DNA of 64,000 nucleotides from Planktothricoides raciborskii GIHE-MW2 (GCF_040564635.1 NZ_CP159837.1:3335001-3399000); one strand, 5' to 3'; counted from the stretch's first letter, positions 50,771 to 59,565 are shown. Numbers and translations: made by a program. Notes: generated by a model not told the origin, from the sequence alone.

Positions 50771-51285
50771 GTAGGGTCGATAGGGGAATCGCTTCCCCTA
50801 CCTCCCATTCAGAACGGAACGTGCCACTTTCACAGCCCAGCCGCTCCTAGCAGCGCCTTGCTTTAATCTCACATCCTAATCAGAAAGCTGTTAGTCTTCC
50901 TGTTCGGCATAACCTTCAGATTTAACCTACCCCCACGAAGGCTATTCTTACACTTAAATCAATACTCCATTGCTGGAGAGCCAACGTGGGGTTACTTCGT
51001 CGCCAAGAGAAGGTTATTTTGCTTTTAGGCTGTCCATCTATCCGGATACTTTTGGGACTTCGTAACGGATGAATCAATTATTTCTCCGTCTTTTTCCTAG
51101 TGAATTCCTAGGATTTCTCCAGTCACTTTTTGTGCGCGGCGTATCAAGCAGTTTCGCCACTTAGTTATTAGGAGGATTCAAGACGATGGTTCCCATAACT
51201 CTATCCATGAGCAATTGACTCAGATGCCGACTTTTTTGACCATCTGCTTAGGTCTTATCGGCTTCGGGAGAGCTCGCTTCACAAG
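50771..51285 (-). mobile_element. Group II intron relic (3' part)
   Basis: Read on the minus strand, 50846-50811 forms a domain V-like hairpin (GAGCGG...CCGTTC, with the AGC triad), followed by a domain VI-like stem (GGTAGGGGAAGCGATTCCCC) to about 50771. The same 80 bases, with few changes, occur at 56603-56681 on the plus strand. Upstream sequence to 51285 shares TGTGAAGCG with the other copy. I see no intact reverse transcriptase motif, so this is a remnant. Confidence 0.7.
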
Positions 51286-51360
51286 ATTGATAGCTATTCC
51301 GTTCCGTGGGGCTGATGTCGATGTCGATGACAAAAGTGGATTGCTCCAACGAATCGCACC

Positions 51361-51473
51361 TTTGAATTAACTATAGCCGCGATCGCCTTCAAACTTTGCA
51401 CTTCTTCTTGCAAATTCTTCACTTGTTAGAGTAACCTTTGATTGGATTCTATCAAAGAAACCGCTTGGCTACT
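51361..51473 (-). pseudogene. gvpJ: Severed 3' part of gvpJ
   Basis: Directly after the TA at the IS630 left end, the minus strand reads SSQAVSLIESNQRLL, a TAA, then QVKNLQEEVQSLKAIAA. This continues GvpJ's DPYL in frame across the insertion and has the coiled-coil character expected of a cyanobacterial GvpJ tail. The TAA is an extra nonsense mutation, which shows decay after the insertion. Confidence 0.78.
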
Positions 51474-52496
51474 TACAGCGGTTTTCAAATGAATAAACCA
51501 CAATGCTCAAACCAATTAAAAACATCAGATTCCGTAATTTTACTGAAAGCTTCATTAATTGCTATATCTAAAGCTTCTTTAGTTCTAGCTTTACTAGAAC
51601 GAAGAAATTCTTTAAAGACCAACATAATTCTATCGGGGATAAATCTGGAGAATAGGTAAAAATACAAGCTTATCGCCAATTCTATAGCTTTTCTGACTTT
51701 GACATTTTCATAAACAATTATCCATTAACACCAACGCTCCTGGCAATAAATTAGGCACTAATACTGACTCAAAATATGTTTGAAACACTGCCGAATCTGT
51801 ACTCCTTTCTATAGTCATTGAAGCAATTAAACCATTTCTTCACTTACTGCACCGATTACGCTAATATTTTTCCCTTTATTTCTTGGACATAGTTCAACCA
51901 CCCAGTCCCCAATTTTTCCTCGTCCATACAAACGAGTCATCCCTAAATTTACTGCCGATTCATCCACAAATACCATATTATTAATATCTATCTTGTCTAG
52001 CCATTTTCGATAATCATAACAGTCCTATTGAATATCGCCTCTTTCTTGATCCGAGGCGTAAAGACTTTTTTTTTGCGAGTTAAGCGATTTTTTATTAAGA
52101 ACCGATACATGGTAGATTGACTAACTTTAATTCCTGTTTTTTACTCCACATAATCGCACAACTCTTTAATCAGTATATCTCGTTGTTTCTCAATTTTTGA
52201 TAATATTAAATCCCCGATATACTCAGGGATTTTGGGTGAACGACCCCTAGTATATTGTTTGGGGGTGATTGTTCCGGTTATTCTATAGTGTCGTAATAAA
52301 TTTCTCACAAAAGTTAAACTTACGTCAAATCTCCTCGCCATCTCACGTTGAGACCCTAATTGATTTTGGTAAGCATCTCGGAATCGACTGCGTAAATCGG
52401 TAGAATATGCGGCTGGCATGATCAGAAATAGATAGGGAGCTTAAAAATTCATTATATTATACATGATTGTGGTTCACTAATTTGAAAAACGCTGTA
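51474..52496 (-). mobile_element. IS630-family element, degenerate
   Basis: Imperfect 31-bp inverted repeats bound the element: TACAGCGGTTTTCAAAT (from 51474) and its counterpart ending at 52496. TA is present at both ends, the classic IS630/Tc1 target. Inside lies a broken transposase on the minus strand. The element sits within gvpJ. Confidence 0.88.
51485..52419 (-). pseudogene. IS630-family transposase, frameshifted
   Basis: The N-terminal helix-turn-helix is intact as a 92-codon frame (52419-52141: SQREMARRFDVSLTFVRNLL). Other parts lie in different frames: GIKVSQSTMYRFL, FVDESAVNLGMTRLYGRG (first DDE Asp), VLMDNC (second Asp) and a C-terminus ending NWFEHCGLFI. Several frameshifts and stops separate these parts, so the transposase is inactive. 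Confidence 0.85.
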
Positions 52497-52731
52497 AATA
52501 AGGATCGCTTTCCCACCAGTTAATCCCAATTTCTTTGGCTTTATCCACGGAAGCAATTAACAAACGGATCCGACTCGTTAGCAATTCCGTTGAACCCACA
52601 GATACGGAAATATCACCAGCAATCACAATTCCTTTATCTAACACCCGTTCGAGAATATCTGCCAAGGTACTTCCGGGGGTTGATGTGGTAATTTGATCGC
52701 GTTTTGGACTGTTAATAGAACTTTGTGTCAT
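52477..52731 (-). pseudogene. gvpJ: Gas vesicle protein GvpJ, truncated by IS630
   Basis: The 84-codon frame starts 2 bp after the gvpN stop and has the GvpA/J core (LADILERVLDKGIVIAGDISVSVG...) through NWWESDPYL. The last five codons (QRFSN) are IS630 terminal sequence, not gvpJ. GvpJ is a minor shell protein related to GvpA, thought to act in nucleation or cone tips. The conserved core is whole, so a shortened protein might retain some function; the coiled-coil tail is cut off and lies at 51361-51473. Translation is probably coupled to gvpN. Confidence 0.88.
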
Positions 52732-52733
52732 CG

Positions 52734-54179
52734 TTAAGATAATTTATCCTGTGAAGCAACATAGAGGCGATCGTCTCGTTGAATGAGCAGACCCTTTTTC
52801 AGCAGCGATCGCAGGGCATCAATAGTTTGAAATCGATTCAATCCCAGGGCTTGAGAAATTTGCGAAACGCGCATTCCTTCAGATTTCTGCAAATAGTGAT
52901 AGACTTTTTGTTCAGCTTGTTCAGCTTGTGCAGCTTGTGCAGCTTGTGCAGCTTGTGCAGCTTGTGCGGCTTGTGCAGGATTTAATCCTGTTTCGGCAAG
53001 CGATCGCTTGCCGAAAGCGGAATTTTCTGACTGCGGGGAATTGGACTTTCCATTCAGCAGTGCTTTGCCATTTTTAAAACTTTCCGAACCCAGGGAAATG
53101 TGTAATTTATGACCATTCTCATCATAATTCGGTGCTTCAACAATTAAAGGTTCTGAGGGATTCACCTCAGCCGGGTTTGGCGTTGTTGACGGGTTCTCAA
53201 CTCGCTGATTAGGCAAGCCATCTCTCAGGGGCAAATTATTAACTTTGGCTAGAGAAACCGGGGTAATTCGAGACTCGAAAAACTGATCCAAAATTGCCTG
53301 GGCTTTTGCCCACTCTAAATTAGTCCGTGACAGCAGCACATCAGTACAAACGTCTCGAAAATCCGGGTTATTTTCCTGCACCATCAGATTATGTTCTTTG
53401 CTGACTTTTGCAATCATCAAACAAGAACGTAAAGGCGAAGAATGTTTAGCCCTTTTTGCGTGATGAGATGTTTCCGGGAGACTTTGTTTCACCGTGTCCC
53501 GAAATGCTTTGACAATTTGCACAATTCGCAGGGCAGACTCCGGATCGATCTTGGTTTTTTGTACCAAAATTGCTTGTTGGGTCTGATCATCCGGATCAGG
53601 CATACTAATCGTCACCAATCGGTCTAATAGCGCGTCTTGAGTGCCATGCACTCCGCAAGATTCTTCGGGGTTAGAGGTAAAAATTGCCCGAAAATGGGGA
53701 TTAACCCGAATATATTCTGATTGCCCTTCCCCCGAAGGCAAAATTAACAGTTTTTCTTCTAATGCCGAGAGAAAAACATTATTCACTTCCGGGCGAGATC
53801 GGTTAAATTCGTCATAAACTAAAGTAAACCCTTCTTTACAGGCTAAAGTCAACCGCTCCTCATTCCAATTTTGTGTTAATTCATCTTCAATCTTGACCAC
53901 GCTATGAATAAAATTATCCACCACTTTTCGGCGATTATAACCATTTTTATTGCCAATTAAATCCGAATAGTTTAACTCGCGATCGCCAAAAATGATCATC
54001 ATGGGACGCCCTACTAAGTTGGCTAAATGCAGCGCCAGAGTAGTTTTACCCGTCCCCGCTGGGCCGCGTAGGTGGATGGAAAAGCCGGAGTTTAAATATC
54101 TCAGGGTTCGCTTGGCAAGGCGTTCAACCGCTGGTGTATTAACAAATTGTCTTGGACGTGCTTGGATGACAGTAGCCAT
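52734..54179 (-). CDS. gvpN: Gas vesicle ATPase GvpN with C-terminal winged-helix-like extension
   Basis: Residues 1-330 are a MoxR-type AAA+ ATPase: Walker A GPAGTGKT (39-46), Walker B TLVYDE (119-124), sensor region IFTSNPEE. GvpN enlarges gas vesicles beyond the initial cones. The protein has 481 residues, well above the roughly 330-350 I expect for the family. The extra part has a disordered segment (about 310-395), an AQA repeat and a C-terminal 53-residue domain (423-475) resembling the one at the end of GvpC. The neighbours are gvpC 283 bp upstream and gvpJ 2 bp downstream. Confidence 0.92.
   Translation of the reverse strand: MATVIQARPRQFVNTPAVERLAKRTLRYLNSGFSIHLRGPAGTGKTTLALHLANLVGRPMMIIFGDRELNYSDLIGNKNGYNRRKVVDNFIHSVVKIEDELTQNWNEERLTLACKEGFTLVYDEFNRSRPEVNNVFLSALEEKLLILPSGEGQSEYIRVNPHFRAIFTSNPEESCGVHGTQDALLDRLVTISMPDPDDQTQQAILVQKTKIDPESALRIVQIVKAFRDTVKQSLPETSHHAKRAKHSSPLRSCLMIAKVSKEHNLMVQENNPDFRDVCTDVLLSRTNLEWAKAQAILDQFFESRITPVSLAKVNNLPLRDGLPNQRVENPSTTPNPAEVNPSEPLIVEAPNYDENGHKLHISLGSESFKNGKALLNGKSNSPQSENSAFGKRSLAETGLNPAQAAQAAQAAQAAQAAQAEQAEQKVYHYLQKSEGMRVSQISQALGLNRFQTIDALRSLLKKGLLIQRDDRLYVASQDKLS
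52908..52979. repeat. Eight 9-bp repeats in gvpN encoding an AQA linker
   Basis: TTG(T/G)(T/G)CAGC-type 9-mers repeat eight times on the plus strand, encoding (QAA/QAE) units before the GvpN C-terminal domain. Being a multiple of three, gain or loss of units would change linker length without frameshift. Confidence 0.92.
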
Positions 54180-54462
54180 TTTGGTTCCGAACGGTGATGA
54201 TTGGTTAACTGTTATTGGTTGACAGTTTACAGTAATTAGTGAATCAATTTTTGCTAGTAATCTGTGAATTAACTGTTTTATTGTTTGCTACTTTTGACGG
54301 TTGATTTTTTCTCACCCCGCGTCTCAGGAGCAATCAATCAATAACCGAATGATTTGGGCAAATTTAAGTGTTATCTAAGGGTTATAGATATCCATAAAAT
54401 TTGGTGGGCATTGCCCACCCTACATAATTGAATAAATTTTTCCCCCTTGAGTTTACACAAGT

Positions 54463-55731
54463 TTACACAATCAGATAGTCCCGATTATTTTGGGTAATTA
54501 ATCCTTGATCGATCAGGGATTGGAGGATATCAACGGTTTGAATGCGGTTGATCTGTAACCGTTCTTCAATATCTTTAATTCGCGCCGATTTTACTTGCTT
54601 CAGGTAATCATAGACTGCTTGCTGCATAGGGTCGGCGATCGCGGTCGTACTTGGGGTGGCAACGGATGGCGCGGGGGTTGCCAATAGTCCGGGGGCCGGG
54701 GGCGCCGCAGAAAGGGAGATCGGTGGCGCGATCACCTTTGGTGAGTCGGTTTGTGGGGTCTCCGGAGGGGCGATCGGTGGCCAGTCTGCCTTTGGTGGGA
54801 CCGTTTCTGGGTCTTTTGGTGGGGTCTCTGGTTGTGGGGTTTGTGTCCTGGGGGTTGGGGACACTGCTGATGGAGGTTTCGTCACGGGTGCAGAGGCGAT
54901 CGCTGGTGCAGTAGGCGCAGTAACTCGACTAGGGACGGGTTGAGCAAACGGGATCGATTTCGTAGGGGCGTCCCCTCTGTGGTCGCCCCCAGGATCGCCC
55001 CCTGGAGATTGTACCTGGGTTGGTGTCGGCATATAGCCCCAAACCTGATTAGACAAATTGACGCGATATTCTTTAACATTGCCCCACATTTCCGCTTGTA
55101 AAGTGGCGATTTCTTGTTGCCGCTGCCAACGTAAATTAGCAAAGCTATCGTATAAAGTTTGCAGAGTTTGCGATCGCTGCTGACGCTCGGCCAGGAAAGT
55201 TTCCTGTAACTCTTGGGCAACTTGTTGTTGTTGCCAATCAAACTCTTGCAAATAAGCGGCCACATCTGACGACAGTTGGTGCATAAACTGCTCCAAATAT
55301 TCAGTCAATTCAGCTTTCATATCCATTCGCTGATAATGACATTCTTGGAGAAACTGGATCGCATAACGGTTGAGATGATAGTGAAAAGCCTGCAATACTT
55401 TTGTTTGGTCTTGAGCCATTGTCGAGCGTTCTTGGGCTATATTACTGAGAAACTGCCTAGTTTCTGCCGCCAAAATATTGGCAAACTCATCTAATGCCTG
55501 CATAAATCGCTGACTATTTTGATAGCGCTGCTCTCGACAATTGTTTAAAAATTGTTCCGTTTGCACCTGGATCTGGCTGTAATAATCACTGAGGGATTGG
55601 CGCATTTCTCGACTCATATTGACCCGGTTTTCTCGCCAAACTGCCAAATCCTCACTCACTTGTTTTTGGCGAGCCCGTAACTCTTGCTGACGCTGCTGTC
55701 TTTGGGCTTGCCATTCATTAAAAAGAGCCAT
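54463..55731 (-). CDS. gvpC: Gas vesicle protein GvpC with C-terminal winged-helix-like domain
   Basis: Residues 1-235 are Gln/Glu/Arg-rich amphipathic helices with degenerate 33-residue-type GvpC repeats (for example QFLNNCREQRYQNSQRFMQALDEF). GvpC lies on the outside of the gas vesicle and strengthens it against pressure. A Pro/Ala/Ser-rich linker (about 238-366) is followed by a 53-residue domain (370-422) homologous by eye to the GvpN C-terminus. At 422 residues it is longer than classical Anabaena-type GvpC. The gene follows gvpA after 119 bp that include a terminator-like hairpin, and a GAGG ribosome site precedes its start. Confidence 0.88.
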   Translation of the reverse strand: MALFNEWQAQRQQRQQELRARQKQVSEDLAVWRENRVNMSREMRQSLSDYYSQIQVQTEQFLNNCREQRYQNSQRFMQALDEFANILAAETRQFLSNIAQERSTMAQDQTKVLQAFHYHLNRYAIQFLQECHYQRMDMKAELTEYLEQFMHQLSSDVAAYLQEFDWQQQQVAQELQETFLAERQQRSQTLQTLYDSFANLRWQRQQEIATLQAEMWGNVKEYRVNLSNQVWGYMPTPTQVQSPGGDPGGDHRGDAPTKSIPFAQPVPSRVTAPTAPAIASAPVTKPPSAVSPTPRTQTPQPETPPKDPETVPPKADWPPIAPPETPQTDSPKVIAPPISLSAAPPAPGLLATPAPSVATPSTTAIADPMQQAVYDYLKQVKSARIKDIEERLQINRIQTVDILQSLIDQGLITQNNRDYLIV

Positions 55732-55838
55732 AATTCCCGCCTCATAATGATTTGTCCTGGGTCCGAAAGTCTCTTGTTCTTGGTTCTTTGTCTTTTGTCA
55801 GCAATAAGCAATGACTAAGGACAAATGACCAAATAAGC

Positions 55839-55869
55839 AAAAAATTGCCGTTAGTTGGCTGGAACGGCA
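55839..55869 (-). terminator. Attenuator-like hairpin at the gvpA stop codon
   Basis: On the minus strand, TGCCGTT and AACGGCA pair over a 10-base loop (55869-55846), and the T-run lies at 55844-55839. The left arm is inside the last gvpA codons (Ala-Val), and the loop and right arm include the stop TAA. It could end most transcripts after gvpA and let few continue into gvpC-N-J. Confidence 0.72.
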
Positions 55870-56069
55870 GATTGAGACGTCAAACCCACTGCCTCAGCAT
55901 ACTTCAAGTAAGTTTCGACGGAAGCGATGACAACCCGTGCTTCGATCGATAACAACTCGATACCGACGAGAAATACCCGTACCCAAGCATCGACCACCAC
56001 CCCTTTATCAAGGATGCGATCAACAACTTCTGCCAAGCTTGAGGAAGAATTCATTTTTTCAACAGCCAT
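55851..56069 (-). CDS. gvpA: Major gas vesicle structural protein GvpA
   Basis: The 72-residue protein starts [19 protein letters not shown] and has the strongly conserved GvpA core ([42 protein letters not shown]). It forms the ribs of the gas vesicle wall, the gas-filled buoyancy organelle. The longer frame to 56138 is not used: a GGAG ribosome site fits the ATG at 56069, and the protein start is typical. It is the first gene of gvpA-C-N-J; one gvpA copy is seen. Confidence 0.96.
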   Translation of the reverse strand: MAVEKMNSSSSLAEVVDRILDKGVVVDAWVRVFLVGIELLSIEARVVIASVETYLKYAEAVGLTSQSAVPAN

Positions 56070-56367
56070 GATGTTATCTCCTAAATAATCAAATTTTGAG
56101 GGTTGATTTGGCTGAATTGACTCAGCAGTGAAGACCAACTGACTGGTAAAGCCGTGATTCGTTGGCGATCTTTAAAGCTTCAGATCAGTTTTGAGTTTTT
56201 CACTGAAGACCAGTTTAGACGAAATATCCCCAGGGTTTGCACGCTCCGAGCAAAATCTTTGTTAGTGGAACTAACTCTGGGGATATACTCGCTCTCGGAG
56301 GATAGATACACTATATATATATGCGTGAGATTCGGAAGAGCGCAAAAGCAGAGGCCAATAGGCTGAA
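56070..56367 (-). promoter_or_regulatory. gvpA upstream region with nested inverted repeats
   Basis: Between gvpA and the intron relic lie ATATCCCCAG (56224-56233) and CTGGGGATAT (56277-56286), perfect 10-bp arms. They enclose the hairpin GTTAGT-GGA-ACTAAC (56261-56275), and CTCCGAG (56243-56249) can pair with CTCGGAG (56294-56300). TATATATATA (56312-56321) could supply a -10 region for the minus strand. The arms might bind a regulator or fold in the leader mRNA; the promoter itself is not certain. Confidence 0.45.
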
Positions 56368-56681
56368 GTGTGGCAGGGGTAAGGGTTTCAGGGGTTCCAT
56401 TAGCCCCAGCCCGAATAACTGTGGTGAAAGTTGTCCATCAAGGAGGACAATTACCCGGATTTCCTGGGAACAACCCCAGGGCTAGTTAGGCAGTAGCTCC
56501 ACCCGGAGACTCACTATCTACAGTGTGAAGCGGGCTTATTGGTGGTAACTCTTAACCAGATAGGGAATCCCCGAAGAGCCAATTGAGTCAGCGTAGGTCA
56601 GCGTAGGTAGGAGCGGCAGGGCTGTGAAAGTGGCACGTTCCGTTCTGAATTGGAGGTAGGAGAGGTGACTCTCCTATCGAC
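56368..56681 (+). mobile_element. Group II intron relic, short and ORF-less
   Basis: The 314-base segment begins GTGTG, the group II intron 5' consensus. It contains a TAGTTAGGCAGTAGCTCC-type domain I segment, a domain V hairpin at 56611-56646 (GAGCGG...CCGTTC with AGC triad) and a domain VI-like stem (GGTAGGAGAGG TGAC TCTCCTATC) ending about 56681. No reverse transcriptase ORF is present, and the size is too small for a complete ribozyme, so it is deleted. It faces opposite to the related copy at 50771-51285. Confidence 0.72.
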
Positions 56682-56740
56682 CCCTAATAAATTTCCCAAA
56701 AATTTAACCAAAAATTTAACCATTGATCGCCTAGGGCATC

Positions 56741-57217
56741 TTAAACATAACCTTTGGGTTTAATCAAATAAGTCCCCCAAATGGGTTGATCGTTCTTGCC
56801 GCTGGATTTTTGGATCGCCAGACGCCAACTTTTCGCCTCTTTTTGCAATTGCAAATAAATATCAAAAGGATTACCCCGGTCAGTGATGCGACCATCGGGC
56901 AACTTAAAGGTCAAATTATAAGTGCCGCGAATATGATAGGCAATTAAATCTTGAATCACCACAGGTTCTTCATTCAGAATCACCACGCGATTAATCTCAT
57001 AATCCGGGTGCTGCTTCCGGTCAAGATTGTGTTGTTTGAGATGCTCATCCAGTTCAGCTTTAGTGAGATTTAATTGCATTGTAATTGCTTGTTGCACAAT
57101 TAATCTGGTCGGTTGAAATCCCCCCAGGCTGATTTGAATATTACAAGCAGAAAGCCAGCCAACTAAAACCATACTAATGATGATTTTGACGATGGATTTA
57201 ACTGGCATTAAAACCAT
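56741..57217 (-). CDS. Hypothetical lipoprotein
   Basis: The 158-residue protein has a signal peptide with a lipobox LSAC and Cys25 as likely lipidation site. The rest is a small alpha/beta domain without a family I recognise. A GGAG ribosome site precedes the ATG at 57217. It lies 47 bp downstream of the PP2C gene, on the same strand, so it could be cotranscribed. It should be attached to a membrane face in the periplasm; function unknown. Confidence 0.7.
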   Translation of the reverse strand: MVLMPVKSIVKIIISMVLVGWLSACNIQISLGGFQPTRLIVQQAITMQLNLTKAELDEHLKQHNLDRKQHPDYEINRVVILNEEPVVIQDLIAYHIRGTYNLTFKLPDGRITDRGNPFDIYLQLQKEAKSWRLAIQKSSGKNDQPIWGTYLIKPKGYV

Positions 57218-57264
57218 AGAAATTTCTCCGTTTATGTTCGCTGTAAATTGCTTGGGTAAATTAT

Positions 57265-59244
57265 TTAATAATCTGAATTTTCAGCCGGTGTTTCTTCTGG
57301 TTGAGATGATGGAAATAGTTTTTGTTGCCAATCCTTAAAGACTTCGGGATTTAATTGCCAAAATCCCACCAAAGCAATGCCGCATCCCACCAAGACGATC
57401 AAAAAGAAAGTGGCGATCGCCAACCAAAGATTAGAACCATTGCGCTGGGCTTGGCTCACAGTCGAGGCAGGATTTACCTCTGCTGCCTCCGTATCATAAA
57501 GCAAAACCTTAGAAGCATCAGACATTTCGCCTTCTACCACCGTTTTATTCGGTAATTTATTCGTCTCAAAAAGCACCAGTTTTTCTGGAGAAATCCGACA
57601 ACGCATCACCACAATCGAAGTATTATCATGGCCATTTTTTTGATTCGCAAAATCAATCCAAGCTTTCAGACCATCTTCAATCGATACCCGCTCATCTAAT
57701 ATGGGGGTGGCATATTCTGGCCAAGATTTTTCAACCCAACCATTATCACTCAAACCATCAGAACAGAGCATCAACAAGCCATCTTCTTCAATAATAAATC
57801 GTTGAATATTCGGCTTAATTAAATTACCATCTTTCGTGCCCAGTGCTTGAATCAAAGCACCCGCATCTCGACGTTGTTTAATTTGTCGATAAAAACCGCG
57901 CCCCAGGCAAACTTCTCTGGTGGTCAAATCATCATCCACCGTGAGTTGCTGGCAGTAATTTTCCGTAATCCAATAAGCGCGAGAATCCCCCACATTCACC
58001 ACATATAATTCATGGCTATTCGCGAATTCTGACCCATCTGCCCTGGGTACTTTTTGGCCTAACTGCAATCCCATCACCAAAGTCGTTCCCATCCTTTGTC
58101 GGTAAGCCCGACCCTGAGCATCATTTTGGCTGGCAATGGTATTATTTACCACGCGGATCAAAGCCGCCATTTCTTCAGAGACTAAATTGGGCGGGCTAAT
58201 ATCAGGTTGGGCGGAAATTTCTTTGAGCAAAGTTGGGAGGGCTAATTTCAATGAATTAACCGCTAATTGACTGGCGACCTCACCCCCGTCATGGCCACCT
58301 ACCCCGTCACAAACCATCACCAGGTTAGACACCAGAGAATTTGGGTTGGGCTTCGTCCCCGGTTTGGGTAAATCAGCCCTAGTGGGATAGTAGGCATCTT
58401 CATTGTGCGATCGCTCTGGTCCGGAGTCAGTGGCGCCTGCCGATCGCAATCTTAAAGGCAATTGACCGGCTAATTCTAGCAACAGTTGATTCAGTTGACG
58501 ACGAATCCCATTAACTTCAGCATGGGGAGCCCGCATCAGTTTGCCTATTTCCTTGAGACGGTCAACATAATTGCCCGTAAAGTTTTGGCCGTCGGAAAGG
58601 GAAATTTTCCCGGTCCAAGTCAACCAGTGATAGCCCAAATCCTGTAAATCTGGTTTAGTCACCGAGGACTGATCCCCATAGAGTTCCAATAGCCAGACGC
58701 GCCAACCTTGGACGCGAATGTTTTTCGGTTGAAACAAACTGGTAGTCAAACCCAACTCCAATAAAGGCGTCCAGAGTTGCAGTATTTGCCAAAACCAATA
58801 AACGTGACGCACTGGGGCAGCATTGGCAAATGATTCGATCATGGTGGGGTAGAGTTGGCCTGTTTTCGGATCTACCGGCACATTTTCCAGAAGTAGCACT
58901 TGCCAATCCTGCTCTTTGACAGGACAAAACCCATAGACTTGAGGAATATGCAAGGAATGCCGATACAATTTTAGGTAAGGTAAGATCGCCTCGGGAATCT
59001 CTTGGGGCAATGTCGGGGGTTTCCCAGGGGTGGTATCTAACCAAATTTGCGGGCTGACCACATAGTAGCGATCGCCAATCGGTGAAGCTGGGGGGAATTG
59101 GGCTGCCTGGGAACCCACCGCCCACAAATACCGATAAGTCAAGGGATTTTGACAAGATGCACAATACTTTTGCCCCAAATCGTTAGCTGGGTGGGTACAA
59201 GCAGGATTGGGACAATCAATTTGCGGGCGGCTGGAACTGGTCAT
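57265..59244 (-). CDS. Zinc-ribbon pseudokinase-PP2C phosphatase, membrane-anchored
   Basis: From ATG 59244 the protein has 659 residues. An N-terminal zinc ribbon (CPNPACTH, YCASCQ) is followed by a kinase-like region (about 55-265) where GDRYYVV aligns with the kinase start but HRD and DFG are absent, so it looks like a pseudokinase. A PP2C phosphatase domain follows (about 275-560) with metal-binding Asp in NEDAYYP, CDGVGGHDGG and CSDGLSDNG. A single membrane helix (about 615-635) lies near the C-terminus. It should remove phosphate from Ser/Thr. A partner could be a similarly built kinase such as that at 15893-17770. Confidence 0.83.
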   Translation of the reverse strand: MTSSSRPQIDCPNPACTHPANDLGQKYCASCQNPLTYRYLWAVGSQAAQFPPASPIGDRYYVVSPQIWLDTTPGKPPTLPQEIPEAILPYLKLYRHSLHIPQVYGFCPVKEQDWQVLLLENVPVDPKTGQLYPTMIESFANAAPVRHVYWFWQILQLWTPLLELGLTTSLFQPKNIRVQGWRVWLLELYGDQSSVTKPDLQDLGYHWLTWTGKISLSDGQNFTGNYVDRLKEIGKLMRAPHAEVNGIRRQLNQLLLELAGQLPLRLRSAGATDSGPERSHNEDAYYPTRADLPKPGTKPNPNSLVSNLVMVCDGVGGHDGGEVASQLAVNSLKLALPTLLKEISAQPDISPPNLVSEEMAALIRVVNNTIASQNDAQGRAYRQRMGTTLVMGLQLGQKVPRADGSEFANSHELYVVNVGDSRAYWITENYCQQLTVDDDLTTREVCLGRGFYRQIKQRRDAGALIQALGTKDGNLIKPNIQRFIIEEDGLLMLCSDGLSDNGWVEKSWPEYATPILDERVSIEDGLKAWIDFANQKNGHDNTSIVVMRCRISPEKLVLFETNKLPNKTVVEGEMSDASKVLLYDTEAAEVNPASTVSQAQRNGSNLWLAIATFFLIVLVGCGIALVGFWQLNPEVFKDWQQKLFPSSQPEETPAENSDY

Positions 59245-59253
59245 AAGCAGCAA

Positions 59254-59565
59254 AAAGTAATCACAGTAAAATTAAGACGCATCACATAAACCCGGAGGCA
59301 CTCATTGCTCACAGCCAGCTTAAACTGGTGGTAGCCTTCTCTATTTTGTGCAGAAGAGTTCAGGAAAATCAACGAATTTGGCATATGTAGAACCCCAAAA
59401 AAATCGCTGCTCTGTAAAATAGAGGAAGATTCAAGATAATTTTAGCCTTTAGATGCTCTAATCAATGAATTCGGCATCTTTTGGTTAAGATTGGACAATG
59501 AGAGTGATTCAGAGATAAATATGCAAGTAATGCAAGTAATTTATGATCCATTGTAGTTTCTCGCC
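59254..59565. other. Intergenic region between divergent PP2C and NfeD genes
   Basis: The region holds promoters for both directions. A short direct repeat ATGCAAGTA occurs twice near 59520-59538. I see no gene or RNA. Confidence 0.45.

Noticed and set aside
52141-52419. Stand-alone helix-turn-helix regulator next to the gvp operon
   Set aside because: It is the N-terminal DNA-binding part of the broken IS630 transposase inside the 51474-52496 element.
54651-54943. Gly/Val-rich plus-strand ORFs opposite gvpC
   Set aside because: They are shadows of the Pro/Ala-rich GvpC linker.
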